Shown piece by piece: positions 1-10,231 of a stretch of DNA of 39,174 bases. The notes beneath the pieces were generated by a model. The model did not search any database, had not been told where the DNA came from, and saw only the letters and a program-made list of their open reading frames with translations. The position numbers and the translations under genes are program-made. Numbering within the stretch: position 1 is the stretch's first letter; each line of letters begins with the position of its first letter. The stretch is from Sporisorium sorghi (taxonomy: Eukaryota; Basidiomycota; Ustilaginomycetes; Ustilaginales; Ustilaginaceae), in assembly GCA_023212695.1 (NCBI GenBank), contig JALCCG010000201.1:1-39174 (forward strand). The letters are read 5' to 3'.

Positions 1-30
1 GGAGAAAAAAAAAAGAAAGAAAAAAAAAAA

Positions 31-86
<56 letters not shown>

Positions 87-947
87 ACACAGCCGATTCG
101 GCAGGTTTTGCTTGATGGCTGAGTCGCGTCAATTCGACTGTGCCTTGTCCCCGCTGAGTTTGGTGGAGACAGCAGAAACAAGACAGAACAGCAGCTGCTG
201 AGTCCAACAGATGCACACGACAGACGCGCGTCGACAAGTTCCTCTCACTCTCGAGACTCGATCGCTTCTTATGTTGCTCGGCATCGTGTCAACCCTTGTC
301 GTGTGTCTGTCTATGACTGTTGCCGAGGATCAGCGTTCGGCGAGTCGATCGTTTGTAATTGGCAGCAACGAGATCAGCGAACACTAACCTAAGTGTTGCT
401 TTTCGTTCAGTTGGCAATTTCTCGACCTCCTTTTTCGAGCCCCATTTTTTTGTGCCGCGTGCAACCATCATTTTTCTCGACTCGAGTTCAAGCAGCTCAT
501 CGTCCTTCCCGCCCACACTCTTGCTCATATGACATCCGGACAGCGTCGCATGCTGACCTAGGTATCCTGTCCCACCATAGCCTCCGAATGAGCCAAAAAG
601 AGAGGCCAACATCAACGGAATTTGAACCTGTGCCCCCCAGAGGCAATGGCATGTTGTTGAGGAGTAGACAAGTTTCACTCTAGAGCAACCAGCCTGTGAA
701 TCTAGTGCCGCGCGATAATCACTCCGCCATGGTGCCGTGGTGCCGTCATTCTCTCTTCGTTACGATCAAGTTCTGCGAGTTCCTTCAGGAGCATCTCTAT
801 CCAGATCATTAACTGCCACTTGTTCACAGAATACGGTCTTCAGCAGGCTTTCTGGGATCAAAAGACCCATCATTACTCCATCTCGTGTCTGTGAGTCTGC
901 GCACAAGGTATCCATTTTTGCTTTGCTTGATCTTGCGACTGCACCTC
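1..947. other. Intergenic / window edge, no gene seen
   Basis: The stretch opens with A-rich sequence, including an uninterrupted A run at about 32-85, and then ordinary mixed sequence that would be the 3' flank of the phosphatase gene. The short open frames on both strands have no recognisable domain and no consistent codon bias. A tRNA T-arm-like element on the minus strand near 617-635 lacks a matching 5' half (see rejected items). Confidence 0.6.
32..85. repeat. A54 homopolymer at window start
   Basis: An uninterrupted run of about 54 A, preceded by shorter A runs broken by G and C from position 5 on. It mirrors the T69 run at the other end of the window. It may be a real tract or an assembly breakpoint. 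Confidence 0.9.
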
Positions 948-1904
948 CTACAAAAAGTACTCTACAGCCTCATGCTTGCCATTCGCCGTCGGCCCGCCAT
1001 TCAAGTTATGCTGATTGGGCCCGTCCCTTTCGTTCTCCGGCGCGGCCTCGAACGTATTGAAATGCTTGCTGCCGTCCGGAAACACCTCCAGGATCGACGC
1101 CATGTTGCCGCAGCGGTAGCAGTAGTTCGGTGCGCTCCACACCGTCGAAAGTCGGTCGTCGTAGAGCACGCTGAAGCCCTCCATGCACAGCTGGTGCGCC
1201 CTCAGTATATGGTTCATGCCGTTGCGGTGGAGGAAGTGCTTCACGACCGAGGCGCCGAACGTGTAGCCCGCACCGCGCGGTGAGATGGCGAACTCCTCCT
1301 TATCCGGGTCCGGGTCGGACCAGACGAGGTCGGCCATGGGGCCTTCGTGCGGGATCTCCCGAAACCGATCGATCACTTTCACCTGGTCAATGTAGTGCAC
1401 CGAAGGCGACAGTCCACCGTGAACGCAAAAGATCTGGTCGTCAATCACCACGCTCAGCGTGAGGAAGTCAAACATATCCGTAAAGTACCCCCACACATTG
1501 GCGCTGCCGTACTTGCGCTGACACTCGGTGTAGAAGCCGTACGTCTGCGTCACCGCGCGCGACTCGTGGTTCCCCCGAATCAACTGCACCCGGTCCGGAT
1601 ACCGCAGTTTAAGACACGTCAAGAGCGAAATCGTCTCGACGGAAAACAACCCGCGATCGACATAGTCGCCCAAGAAGAGGTAATTCGTGTGCGGCGCATA
1701 GCCGCCGATGCGAAAGATCTCTATCAAGTCGTAAAACTGACCGTGGATGTCGCCGACGACTGTGACGGGCGCAGCGATGTGCACGACGTTCGACTCGCGC
1801 ATCAGGATCTCCTTGGTCTTTTCGCAGATCTCTTTGAGCAGTGCTTCGCCCAGCAGCTGCTTTTTGAGCAGTGTTGCGATGCACGCATCCAGGTCGAACG
1901 CCAT
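948..1904 (-). CDS. PPG1: Serine/threonine protein phosphatase, PPG1 type (PP2A-like catalytic subunit)
   Basis: This 318-residue protein is a complete PPP-family metallophosphatase. Visible signatures are GDIHG (51-55), GDYVDRG (79-85), GNHE (111-114) and HGG (162-164), which supply the di-metal centre, and a C-terminal YFL tail that in PP2A-like enzymes is the carboxymethylation site. It resembles budding yeast Ppg1 more than PP4 or PP6: it has [38 protein letters not shown] and [10 protein letters not shown] with a following HFLHRNGMN segment. Unlike yeast Ppg1 it lacks the long C-terminal insertion and has about the family's minimum length. Yeast Ppg1 works in a complex containing Far proteins, related to STRIPAK, and affects glycogen and mitophagy; transfer of that role is inference. 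The start is the ATG at 1904; the frame extends upstream only through a TTG codon. No intron is needed. Confidence 0.93.
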   Translation of the reverse strand: MAFDLDACIATLLKKQLLGEALLKEICEKTKEILMRESNVVHIAAPVTVVGDIHGQFYDLIEIFRIGGYAPHTNYLFLGDYVDRGLFSVETISLLTCLKLRYPDRVQLIRGNHESRAVTQTYGFYTECQRKYGSANVWGYFTDMFDFLTLSVVIDDQIFCVHGGLSPSVHYIDQVKVIDRFREIPHEGPMADLVWSDPDPDKEEFAISPRGAGYTFGASVVKHFLHRNGMNHILRAHQLCMEGFSVLYDDRLSTVWSAPNYCYRCGNMASILEVFPDGSKHFNTFEAAPENERDGPNQHNLNGGPTANGKHEAVEYFL

Positions 1905-3003
1905 TTTGGAGGGGGAGACGAGTGGCCAGGCACTCCCAAGTGGATGTGCCGGCCAACGACTGGACCGCAAGCGCAGCAGTCACCGAGAAGAGCGCGCTAG
2001 CTGAATGGAAGCGGGATCGATGGCCGAGGTTTGTGGACTAAGCGCTGCGTCGTTGAAGAGAGCAACGCTAGCGTGATGCAGCTGCCGAAAGAAGCTCCTC
2101 GGCTGTCGCTTGTGCTCGAAGGATGTTGGAAGGAGGGCTCGAGCTGCACTGTGTTTGTGAAGTTACTGCTTGCTCGTCGTGTCGTACAGTCGATCAAGGA
2201 AGGCCTCGTTCGTGCTGCTGTCCTGGTGTCTGGGTATCGTGGATAGCAGCGATGCAGTAGACGAAACGTTCGCCAAGGCTGAGTCCTTGCGATCCTTCGT
2301 AATTTTAGTGCGGGCAAGAAGAAAGTGCTGGTACAAAAGACCCTCGTTCGAAGCCAGTCCGAAGATAGAGAGCCTAGTGATCTGTCGACGATGCGTATGA
2401 AGCTGCTTTGAGGACTGACCACATCCACGTCGATGGGAATCAGCAGGTGCAGAGGTGATGAGAACGAGGCAAGTGAAGTGAATCGGTCAGTCTTCGACTC
2501 GTCAGACGTGCGTGTGTGGAGTCGAGTCGAGCCGAGCCGATTTCACCATCTTCCGAAACAGCTTCAAACGCCGTCTAGAATTTTTCGCCGCCCTCAGCAA
2601 TGTTACGCCGTCGCCCATCCTCCAACTCACTCGAGCCGCTCCGTCTTCTCCTCGCCTCACCTCACTCTTGTTCAGACAAAACAACCTTCTCCTCTCTCTC
2701 GATACAGATGACTGAGAAATATGCAGAGTTGACAAGACTCAAAAGCAGACGCTAATGACAGAAACCCCGGGCAGCCTGCTGCGGCAAAAGGCGCGCTCTC
2801 GAAATCGAGACAAACCGCCCATTCGAGACAAGGTACAAACGGTCAAGTAAAGAGAAATGCATAGAGAGAGAGAAAAGACGGTGAGTGTGTGGGCCACGCT
2901 TAGGCGCTGAAGGTTGTGTTGTTGGTTGTGTGTTCTGTTGATCAGAACGGGTATGAATGAGAGAAAAGGGCCCTGCCATGAGATGGCGAAGGTGACCGCA
3001 ACA
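1905..3003. other. Intergenic spacer between RAX2-like 3' end and PPG1 promoter
   Basis: About 1.1 kb lying upstream of the phosphatase and downstream of the Rax2-like gene, both on the minus strand. Only short frames without recognisable domains occur. There are purine- and pyrimidine-rich patches (for example the CT-rich stretch near 2630-2705) that could be promoter or leader sequence. No RNA gene or mobile element is apparent. Confidence 0.6.
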
Positions 3004-6000
3004 TCACATCACGTAGGCGCTCGGAACCACACCGGTCTGGCCTCGCGAGTTCCTCGCAAGCCACCAGTGACGATCCTGGTCATCCAAGATCTCGATAGGC
3101 TCGCCCGCCGTCAGAGGCAGCTCCGACTCGTGGTTGGGCACAAAGTCGTAGCGCGCGTGGGCTGGGATGCCCTCCATGGGCGAGTCGTCATCGCCGTCGC
3201 CGCCACCGATGGCCGGTGCAGCGACAGCCGCGCCACCCACCATGCCTGCTTCCGCATCGACATCCGAGTATGCACCCTCGTCCGTCGCGTAGTGCGTCTG
3301 CGCGCTCTGTCCCGTGCGACCACCATCGCTGTGGTAGTTGGTGGACATGCCCGCTTCGCCGCTCGTGTCGGCCTGCTGCGAGTCGTGTCCACGATGGTCT
3401 GCAGCGGCGGCAGCAGCGGCGGCAGCAGCGGCAGCAGCAGCGGCAGCAGCAGCGGCAGCAGCTCCTGCGCCAACACCGGCAGCCGCACCTCCGTGCTCGC
3501 CCAGCATGGCATTCTCGGTGGCTGCATTCAGCGTCGCCAGCAAACTCGAAGGTCGCTTCTTCTCGCCCAGCCCCAGCGACTCGTCGCTTGCCGACATTGG
3601 CACGTCCATGTCGCGCGGCTCGGGTCGTCTCCTTGCCACTGCCCAGATGAGGCCAAGCAGCACCAGCAAAAACACAATGCCAAGTCCAATCGCGATCGAG
3701 ATCAGGATCACGAGACCCACCGCCAAGTGATGCAGGTTGGGGAAGCGCAGCACCTCGGTGGAACGCGTAAAGGCGCGCACGATGCCTGCAGAGCCATCCA
3801 GGTTGGTCGCGATCAGGAAGGGCGAGTAGCTCTGGCCGTCGAAGAACACGCTCGAGATGTTGCCGTAGTCCTGCGTGGTCAACGCGCCGCTCACCACGAG
3901 CAAGCGGTTGTCCTCCAAGATCTGGTTGCTCGGATGCGCTTTCGAGATGGGCACGAACGTCAACTGCGAGATGCCCGTAGCGGGCAGGAATTGACCGTTG
4001 CTGACCGCTGTGTACTGGGTGCCGTCCCACTTGACCAGATACGGCGCAGTTCCATCGCTTGTGCGGCCAGCAACAAAGATGGCGTTGGCGTTGAGGTCGT
4101 CGACGCTGACCGCCGTCGCTGGCCCAGGGATTTGGTTCGAGCCGCTGCCGACGGTGCCCAAGCCGGCCCACATCTGCGTGTCAAAGTTGTAGCTGACCAG
4201 CGACGCTTCGGCTCCGTTGACCGTCATGGAGCCTGCCAGGATGAGCTGGTTCGCCTTGCTGCCGGCAAAGTCGAGCGCCGAGATCTGACCGCTGAGGCCC
4301 GCGCTCAGAGGACTCCAGCGCATGCCATTGGTGTCCCAGAGACAGACGTTCTGGCACGGCAACGAGCCGGCGGAGGCAAAGCTGCCAGACACGATGAGCT
4401 GCGTCGAGTCCGGTCGGTGGTCGATCGAGGTGACCGAGAGCACCTGACCCGAGCTGGCTGAGAGCGGCGCGGCGTTGGTGATCCAGCTGGCCTTCTTGAG
4501 GTCGTACGCCTCGAATCCGTCGTCACCGCCAACGTAGAGCATATCGCCGTCGACAAGCAGCGAACGAATCACTGCAGGCGACTGCTGGCTGGACGAAGAC
4601 GGTGGCGCAGGGAACGCAGATGCCGTGTTGGACGAGTCGTCGTAGAAGGCGAGGTTGTGGATGCCAGCGGTGGTGGTAAAGTTGCCGCCGAGGATGTTGA
4701 CAAACGAGCCGTCGGCGCGTTGCCAGAAGGCGCTGGCGAGGATCTCGTTCTGCCCATTCGACGTGAGCGAGGCGGGCATCATGACAGCGGCGCGCTTGAT
4801 CAGTGAAGGCAATTGCGACGAGGATGCGTCTGCCCTGCCGCTACTTGACGTCGACGATCTTGGAAGCAGCGAGCGCAGCTTGGAGCCAAGACCAGCGCCA
4901 GAAGACGAGGCAACGCGTGGCTGCACCTCGATCTGTCGTGGCAATTGCCGTTGCTGTTGCTGCTGCTGAACAACACTTTTCGCGCCGAGTCTGCGTGAAA
5001 GGCTTGCGGACGACGATGCAGACGCGGAAGATCTCGAGGACGAGGCGAATCGGAAATTGAGCGACTCGATGACGGGCAAACTGCCCGAGTTGTCCGGCGC
5101 GCGCATCTGCGCAGCTCCGGAAGCAGCCTGGAGGCTCAGCGCACGGACGCTGCCTGCGAGGAAGCTCTGCTGGGTGGTCGCGGCATAGTCGGCAAATGCC
5201 GCAGTCATTTCTGCCGACACGAAACTGCTCTGCGTCTGCCAGCCATTGGCGGTGGTGTTCCACACTGCGTATCCGCCACTCTGACCGGTGCCGTTGACGG
5301 TCGCAAATGAGCCAGCGACAAGAATGGCGTCAGTACCCAGCGGATAGATGTCCGAGACGGCGCCATCAGGGCCTCCGCCGAGTGCATACCACGCATTTGC
5401 GTCTGGGTCGTAGCGAGCAATGTACGGGGCTGATACCGCACTGTCAGCAGTACCCGTGAAGCTGCCTCCAACAAAGAGTGCACTTCCAAGGCTGGCAAGC
5501 GCCGCGACGGGACCGTTGAGGCCTCCGTTGGCGATCTGGATGGGCGTCCTTCCGGCTGAATCGGACGAGAAGCCGGCAATGTTGGCAAAGCTGACGTTTC
5601 CGCTCGACGTGAACGAGCCGCCGACAAAGGTGCGCGATCCAACCGAGGCGATGGCAGAGATGGCAGTGTCGCTGGCATTGCTGCGCACGCCGTTCGAGTA
5701 GAGCGTCGCCGAAAAGGCATCCACGTCGGTCATCGAGGTGTTGGGCAGGATGCCGGTGCCGTTGCTGTCGAGCGCCGTGCTGGCAGGGTCGAACAGGTTG
5801 TACTCGAGCACGCCAAAGCCGGTGGAACGGCTCATCTGGAGCGTCTCGTTGCTGTTGAGCAGCAGGAAGCTCACCTTGTCAGCGATGACGGTAAAGTCGC
5901 CACCTCCCGAAGGTGCGGGTGCGTCGGAAGGGATGGAAAGCACCACGGTGGGCTGGAACCCTTCGGCAGCCTTGTCGACCTCTCCGCTGTAGATCTGGAC

Positions 6001-7680
6001 GGTGCGGTCCTCCTGGTTGGTCTGCGAGACGCGCGTAAGGTTGCCCTGGGAACCTTGAACGGCAAAGACATTGGCCTGCACGTCGGTACGCTCGCCGCAC
6101 TGTCCACTGGCGCGACATCCAGGCACAAACATGGTGACGGTATAGTTGCCGTTGAACGGAATGTCGACGCCGAAAGTGACGGTGGCCGACGACGCGGCAG
6201 AACGCAGGTTCGAGTACGAGTCGGTGTAGGCAAGCACGGGCTCGACGGTGCCTGCGAGTGTGTTGATGGTGCTCGGATACCAGCCGCCCTGGTTGGTGGC
6301 AGACGAGTCGGTGCCGTTGACGCCGCTCTGGTTCGAGCTGCAGCCGCCACGGTTGAGCGCATTGTAGGCGTAGGCCCAGCCGCCTTCGGAGAGGAGCTCG
6401 AGCACGTGAAGACCGGCACCAGCGCCGTAGTACTGGGTGGCAGTGAACTGGATGCCCGTGAGCTGCTTGACGCCGCCGGGCGCGTTGTTGGCGGGCGTGT
6501 CTGCGATCAAAAAGTCCTGGTAGGCGATGGAAGGGTCGTGTGCCAGGGTGCAGTTGTTGATGCAAGTGGCGTTTTGGTTGGTGCTGGGGTCGAGGTAGAT
6601 GAGCTCGAGCTGGGTGTTGTCGGGGATGGAGACGACGCCAAAGGTGCGTGTTCCGCGACCGTCGACAAAGGTGTTGCCGAGTCGAATGGCACGCACGTTG
6701 AGAGCACGGAAGGCGCGGGCAGTGAGGCGACCCTCGGCACCATCCTCGAAGAGGTACGAGTTGCCGCTGCCGTCGGGGCCTTGCGGGCAAAGGATCTGGG
6801 CAGGGTTGTCGAAGCCGGCATTGCTGGAACTGGGACCACCGACAAACTCGACCTGGCCGAGCGAGAGGGGCGTTAGGGCTGCTGTGAGAGAGGAGGCCGA
6901 GGTGTTGGTGCCCGAAGACGAGCCGTCGACGCCGCCCATGGAGGCGAAGCGGGTGTCGAAGCTGCCTCCAAAGCGGACAAGCGAGTTGTTGCCTCCGGCA
7001 GTGATGGTGTTGACAGTGCCGTCGAGACCTCCAAAGTCGACAGGGTTCCATGCCGAAGCTGCGAGGTCCCATCGAGCTACGTTGCCAAGGTATCGGTCGG
7101 TCTTACCATTGACGGGCCCGGAGAAGGATCCACCGACGATGAGCTGCTGGTGGTCATTGTCGCAAAAGAGGGCCTGGACGGTACCGTCGAGACCGCCAGC
7201 CATGTTGCCAAAGGTGTTGGAGGCAGGGTTGTAGGAGGCGATGTTGCTGACAGATGCGCCGCCTATCGAGAAGAAGTTGCCTGCGACAAAGACGGTGTTG
7301 GGCGAGGACTGCATCTGACAGATGGCACGGATGGAGCCGCCCTGCTCGGTGGCACTGATAAAGGTGACGGTGCCATTGTTGGCGCGAGAGAGCAAGGAGG
7401 AAGCAGCTGGATCGTAGGTGGCGTTGGGGCTTGCCGAGGAGCCTGTCTGATTCCAGAGCTCGATGCCGGCAAAGGAGCCTGCGATGCTGACGGCACCGAG
7501 GAGGTCAAAGTCGATGCTGGGGAAGTTGGCGATGGATGCTGAGGCTAGAGGTACGGCGGCAGTGAGGAGGAGGGCGGATGCGGATACTGCTCTTGCCAGG
7601 CGTGATGTTTGTGGCTGCGAACAGTGTCGTCGATGTGATGTGCTCGCCGAGGCGGCAGAAGATGTTGGCAGCATCATCAT
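3004..7680 (-). CDS. RAX2: Rax2-like cortical polarity marker with transmembrane segment and C-terminal SH3 domain
   Basis: A 1558-residue single-exon protein. Residues 31-48 form a hydrophobic signal sequence. A very long ectodomain follows, with repeated GGSF/GGNF...N-I-A..N/D blade-like repeats and many N-glycosylation sequons, typical of the Rax2 family, the cortical landmark proteins for bud-site and hyphal polarity. One strong membrane span lies at about 1319-1349, followed by basic residues (ARRRPEPRD), then a low-complexity cytoplasmic tail with a poly-Ala run near 1405-1428, and finally an SH3 fold at about 1506-1558 with ALYDF-like ARYDF, the WW pair in DRHWWLAR, and GVVPSAYV. Yeast Rax2 has no SH3 domain that I know of; membrane-bound SH3 tails are known in Fus1. 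The start is the first of three consecutive ATGs (7680); the frame extends upstream only to a GTG. Family placement is confident; the signalling role of the SH3 is inference. Confidence 0.85.
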   Translation of the reverse strand: MMMLPTSSAASASTSHRRHCSQPQTSRLARAVSASALLLTAAVPLASASIANFPSIDFDLLGAVSIAGSFAGIELWNQTGSSASPNATYDPAASSLLSRANNGTVTFISATEQGGSIRAICQMQSSPNTVFVAGNFFSIGGASVSNIASYNPASNTFGNMAGGLDGTVQALFCDNDHQQLIVGGSFSGPVNGKTDRYLGNVARWDLAASAWNPVDFGGLDGTVNTITAGGNNSLVRFGGSFDTRFASMGGVDGSSSGTNTSASSLTAALTPLSLGQVEFVGGPSSSNAGFDNPAQILCPQGPDGSGNSYLFEDGAEGRLTARAFRALNVRAIRLGNTFVDGRGTRTFGVVSIPDNTQLELIYLDPSTNQNATCINNCTLAHDPSIAYQDFLIADTPANNAPGGVKQLTGIQFTATQYYGAGAGLHVLELLSEGGWAYAYNALNRGGCSSNQSGVNGTDSSATNQGGWYPSTINTLAGTVEPVLAYTDSYSNLRSAASSATVTFGVDIPFNGNYTVTMFVPGCRASGQCGERTDVQANVFAVQGSQGNLTRVSQTNQEDRTVQIYSGEVDKAAEGFQPTVVLSIPSDAPAPSGGGDFTVIADKVSFLLLNSNETLQMSRSTGFGVLEYNLFDPASTALDSNGTGILPNTSMTDVDAFSATLYSNGVRSNASDTAISAIASVGSRTFVGGSFTSSGNVSFANIAGFSSDSAGRTPIQIANGGLNGPVAALASLGSALFVGGSFTGTADSAVSAPYIARYDPDANAWYALGGGPDGAVSDIYPLGTDAILVAGSFATVNGTGQSGGYAVWNTTANGWQTQSSFVSAEMTAAFADYAATTQQSFLAGSVRALSLQAASGAAQMRAPDNSGSLPVIESLNFRFASSSRSSASASSSASLSRRLGAKSVVQQQQQQRQLPRQIEVQPRVASSSGAGLGSKLRSLLPRSSTSSSGRADASSSQLPSLIKRAAVMMPASLTSNGQNEILASAFWQRADGSFVNILGGNFTTTAGIHNLAFYDDSSNTASAFPAPPSSSSQQSPAVIRSLLVDGDMLYVGGDDGFEAYDLKKASWITNAAPLSASSGQVLSVTSIDHRPDSTQLIVSGSFASAGSLPCQNVCLWDTNGMRWSPLSAGLSGQISALDFAGSKANQLILAGSMTVNGAEASLVSYNFDTQMWAGLGTVGSGSNQIPGPATAVSVDDLNANAIFVAGRTSDGTAPYLVKWDGTQYTAVSNGQFLPATGISQLTFVPISKAHPSNQILEDNRLLVVSGALTTQDYGNISSVFFDGQSYSPFLIATNLDGSAGIVRAFTRSTEVLRFPNLHHLAVGLVILISIAIGLGIVFLLVLLGLIWAVARRRPEPRDMDVPMSASDESLGLGEKKRPSSLLATLNAATENAMLGEHGGAAAGVGAGAAAAAAAAAAAAAAAAAAAAADHRGHDSQQADTSGEAGMSTNYHSDGGRTGQSAQTHYATDEGAYSDVDAEAGMVGGAAVAAPAIGGGDGDDDSPMEGIPAHARYDFVPNHESELPLTAGEPIEILDDQDRHWWLARNSRGQTGVVPSAYVM
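3398..3466. repeat. GCA/GCG triplet repeat encoding poly-Ala
   Basis: Alternating CAG/CGG-type triplets that read as about 23 consecutive Ala codons in the Rax2-like gene. The mixed codons suggest some age. It lies in the predicted cytoplasmic linker before the SH3 domain and could vary in length between strains. Confidence 0.9.
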
Positions 7681-8026
7681 TGAGGGCGGAAGTGGCACAC
7701 GAGTGCGGATCGACGGTGCGCGTAACTGGGCCTCGAAGTGACCGTCGAAGGCAGAAGAGATGCACCAAATCAGGTGAGTTCGGAGGGCGCGGAGATGGAC
7801 GACAGATTAATCAAAGCATCCCAAGGGCTGCGTGCGGTGGGAGGACCAAGACGGAATTGCTTGGGTGATTGGGGCAGCGCTAGAAGATCAAAAGAGTGTG
7901 AGCGGCCGAGATACGAAGCAGATCTGAGGATGCAAATGCCGCTGCGAGATGAAAAGGTGAGGGAAGACGCAACAAGGTCGAACAAAGAAGAGATGCGAAG
8001 GTGAACAACCAGGTCGAGGCGAAGCG

Positions 8027-8070
8027 AAAAAAAAAAAAAAAGAAAAAAGAAAAAAAAAAAAGAAAAAAAA
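8027..8070. repeat. A-rich tract with spaced G
   Basis: About 44 bp of A interrupted by single G residues, 350 bp upstream of the Rax2-like start codon. On the minus strand it is a T-rich promoter element. Confidence 0.9.
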
Positions 8071-8267
8071 GAGGATTCGATGCGAAAGAAACGAAGGCGG
8101 AAAAGGTGCGGTTGCGAGAGACGCCAACCCGGATGAGGATGGATGTCGATTATTCGAGTCGTAGGGCGAAAGGAGACGGAAGGGAGAGATGACGATGATG
8201 AAGATGGTGATGGTGATGATGGTGACGAGATGACAAGTCGTTGTGTTCGACATCAACCGGACGGGAA

Positions 8268-8270
8268 AAA

Positions 8271-8305
<35 letters not shown>

Positions 8306-8307
8306 AA
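8268..8307. repeat. (TAAA)n microsatellite
   Basis: About ten perfect tandem copies of a TAAA/AAAT unit. It is the most AT-rich stretch of this intergenic region. Confidence 0.95.
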
Positions 8308-8441
8308 ATGTGATTTTAGAGCGCGAACAGAAAAAATGGCACAGCAGAACGGCAGAAGAGCAGCTGAACAGCACCAAAAAAGAAACAAAACGCGATCCGA
8401 TCCAACACCACGACCAGCTTTGTGCAAGATGAGATGGCCAT

Positions 8442-8474
8442 CGAGAGAGCGAGAGCGAGAGCGAGAGCGAGAGC
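8442..8474. repeat. (GAGAGC)n microsatellite
   Basis: About five tandem copies of a six-base GAGAGC-type unit in the spacer between the Rax2-like gene and the complex I subunit gene. Confidence 0.9.
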
Positions 8475-9143
8475 CCCTTTGTGGACGATCATTGTCCGCC
8501 AAATTGAATCGCAGTGCACACGCCTTTGTCACAGAGACGCACACGCACGCAAGCACAGGCTAAAAAAACCCACTTTGTACAACGGGGGACACAGCAGCAA
8601 AGGACCCACCAACACGCTTTTGGCCAACTAAAACAAAAAGGACGTTGCTGAGCCCACCAGAGCGAGGAGGATGCTCACTTGGCCATGACCTGTCGCAAAA
8701 CCGAGTTCGGACTGCATTCAGCGTGGCTGGCTAAGGCCACGTTCGGCGGCGGCGGCGGCGGCGACGACATGGACATGGACAGCGAACAACGGACAATGGA
8801 CAACGGCGACAAAGAGCTGCGCTTGGCAACGACGAACGGTGCTTGCTGGGCGTCGATGGAAAGATTCCTTGCATGACAAGCAACACCAAAAGAGAGCAAG
8901 AGCACGAGAGAGCGAAAGCATAAACACACACGCCTCTCTGCTGTTGTGCTGCAGACTGCTCCTGAGCGAGCTTTGGTTTGGCTCCAAAGGGTCTCTCTGC
9001 TGTTGTGCCTCTCTTTCGCACGCTTTTGGCGCAGCGCGAGTGAAACCAACACGCGCTTCATTTGGCGATTTTGCCTTTAACTACGGCCTCGCTAGACTTT
9101 TCTTTTCTCGAACGGATCGACGGGGCGCGCAGGCGCTTGGGGG

Positions 9144-9164
9144 TTTTTTTTTTTTTTTTTTTTT
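9144..9164. repeat. T21 homopolymer
   Basis: A 21-base T run about 260 bp upstream of the complex I subunit start. It may act as a poly(dA:dT) promoter element; that role is inferred. Confidence 0.9.
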
Positions 9165-9422
9165 GGCGCGAATCTTCATAGTGTTAGAGCATTCGAATTT
9201 CCCCAGAAGATAGAGAAAATTGCTTTCGTGCGAGAGGAGAGGTGGGAGTCGATCACGATTAGAAATGTGCGCTTGTGCGGTTGCAGCGCTGTCTGGCCGC
9301 CAAGCGAGATTCGGAACCGATTTCGAGAGCAGTTGCAATTGGCGATACTGTATCGTCGATGCTCATCTTCTTCTTGCTGATCGTCACCGTCACCAACACC
9401 ATCCTCCCTAGCACGCATCACG

Positions 9423-10068
9423 ATGGTCGCCACTACCAGCATGCTCCTTCGCAGGGCACCCGCACTCACTGCTACCGCCGCCGGCTCAGTGCGATCCCTT
9501 CACTCGACCCGCATCGCCCGCGCTGGTGCCTCTTCATCAAGTGCCGCCGAGGAAGGCTACCCGAGCGAGAACTTTGGCGCTCCCATCTGGCGATACACTT
9601 TCTTGGGTGCCATTGCTGCGTTTGGTCTGTACCGCATTTCGACGCTGCACGCCGATCCGCATCCGTCCAGAGCCTCGTCCTCGGGTCGCTCGGCACCGGG
9701 CAACGAGTCCGAAGACAACCTGCACGCCGAGGGGGACAAGCCGTGGTTGACGCGATACATCGAGCACTGGACTACGCCGTCGAGCGTGTGGAAGGAGCGC
9801 AACGCTAGGCATCTCGAGCTCGTCAAGGAGAAGGCCGAGGAGCGCCTGCTCTTCCAGGATGCGGAGCGTCCACCTGTCCACCGACTTCGCTATACCGGGT
9901 AAGTCTTTCTTCACTGAACGCTGCTGCGAAGCACGATTCACTGACTGACCGACTCTGCTGCTGTTACTGCGACAAAACAGAACCTTTGAGCAAGCATCGC
10001 CCCACGCCGTCGGTCCCGGTACCCAAGTCGACCTGTCCGACCTCAAGATCAAGCGTGCTTCCGAGTAA
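9423..10068 (+). CDS. Probable mitochondrial complex I accessory subunit (NUO-17.8 type), two exons
   Basis: Exons are 9423-9898 and 9981-10068. The donor is GTAAGT and the acceptor ACAG, with a CTGAC branch-like site within 40 nt upstream of the acceptor; the join keeps frame and gives 187 residues. The N-terminus is rich in Arg, Ala and Ser with few acids, as expected for a mitochondrial presequence (MVATTSMLLRRAPALTATAA). One hydrophobic segment lies at about 57-70 (YTFLGAIAAFGLYRI). The C-terminal block with W-KERN-RHLELV, RLRYTGTFEQASPH and VDLSDLKIKR resembles the conserved part of the small single-span fungal complex I subunit known as the 17.8 kDa subunit in Neurospora. That match is from memory of the family and only moderately certain; a single-pass inner-membrane mitochondrial protein is the safer statement. 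It is convergent with the HIT gene (163 bp apart). Confidence 0.7.
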
Positions 10069-10231
10069 ATTTCCCTCGCATTCGCCTTGTCTAGATCCAT
10101 CAGCCAGCGGTGCAATATCTACGCATTCCAGCAGAACTGTCTCTCGACCATGCATGCACACACGCACAGACACGCCAGATTGAAGTGCTCCCCTTGCTGC
10201 CCAGATGAGGGCCAGCGAAAGCCAGAGGGTA

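Larger units (their letters stand above)
7681..9422. other. 1.7 kb repeat-rich divergent intergenic region, no gene seen
   Basis: This region separates the Rax2-like gene (minus) from the complex I subunit gene (plus), so it should hold both promoters. It contains A-rich, TAAA, GAGAGC and T-run simple repeats (listed separately), a small GGC run near 8747-8762 and CT-rich patches. The open frames spanning it are repeat-driven translations (poly-Lys, poly-Phe, YLFI repeats) and are not credible genes. Confidence 0.6.

Noticed and set aside
590..700. Minus-strand tRNA-like 3' half with a T-arm resembling GGTTCAAATTCC
   Set aside because: The T-stem has a mismatch and no 5' acceptor strand complementary to the 3' end, D-arm or A box is found within a tRNA length, so a functional tRNA is not supported; a tRNA-finding program on 560-760 would settle it.
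2914..4461. 515-codon plus-strand frame opposite the Rax2-like gene
   Set aside because: It is antisense to the SH3, membrane-span and ectodomain coding region and includes the triplet repeat read as Gly/Ser; no recognisable domain.
7888..8556. 222-codon minus-strand frame with YLFI and poly-Phe runs
   Set aside because: Built from the TAAA and A-rich repeats; no conserved domain.
8675..9061. 128-codon minus-strand frame near 8.7-9.1 kb
   Set aside because: Contains a poly-Pro run from the GGC repeat and no recognisable family; not enough to call a gene, although a small last exon cannot be excluded.
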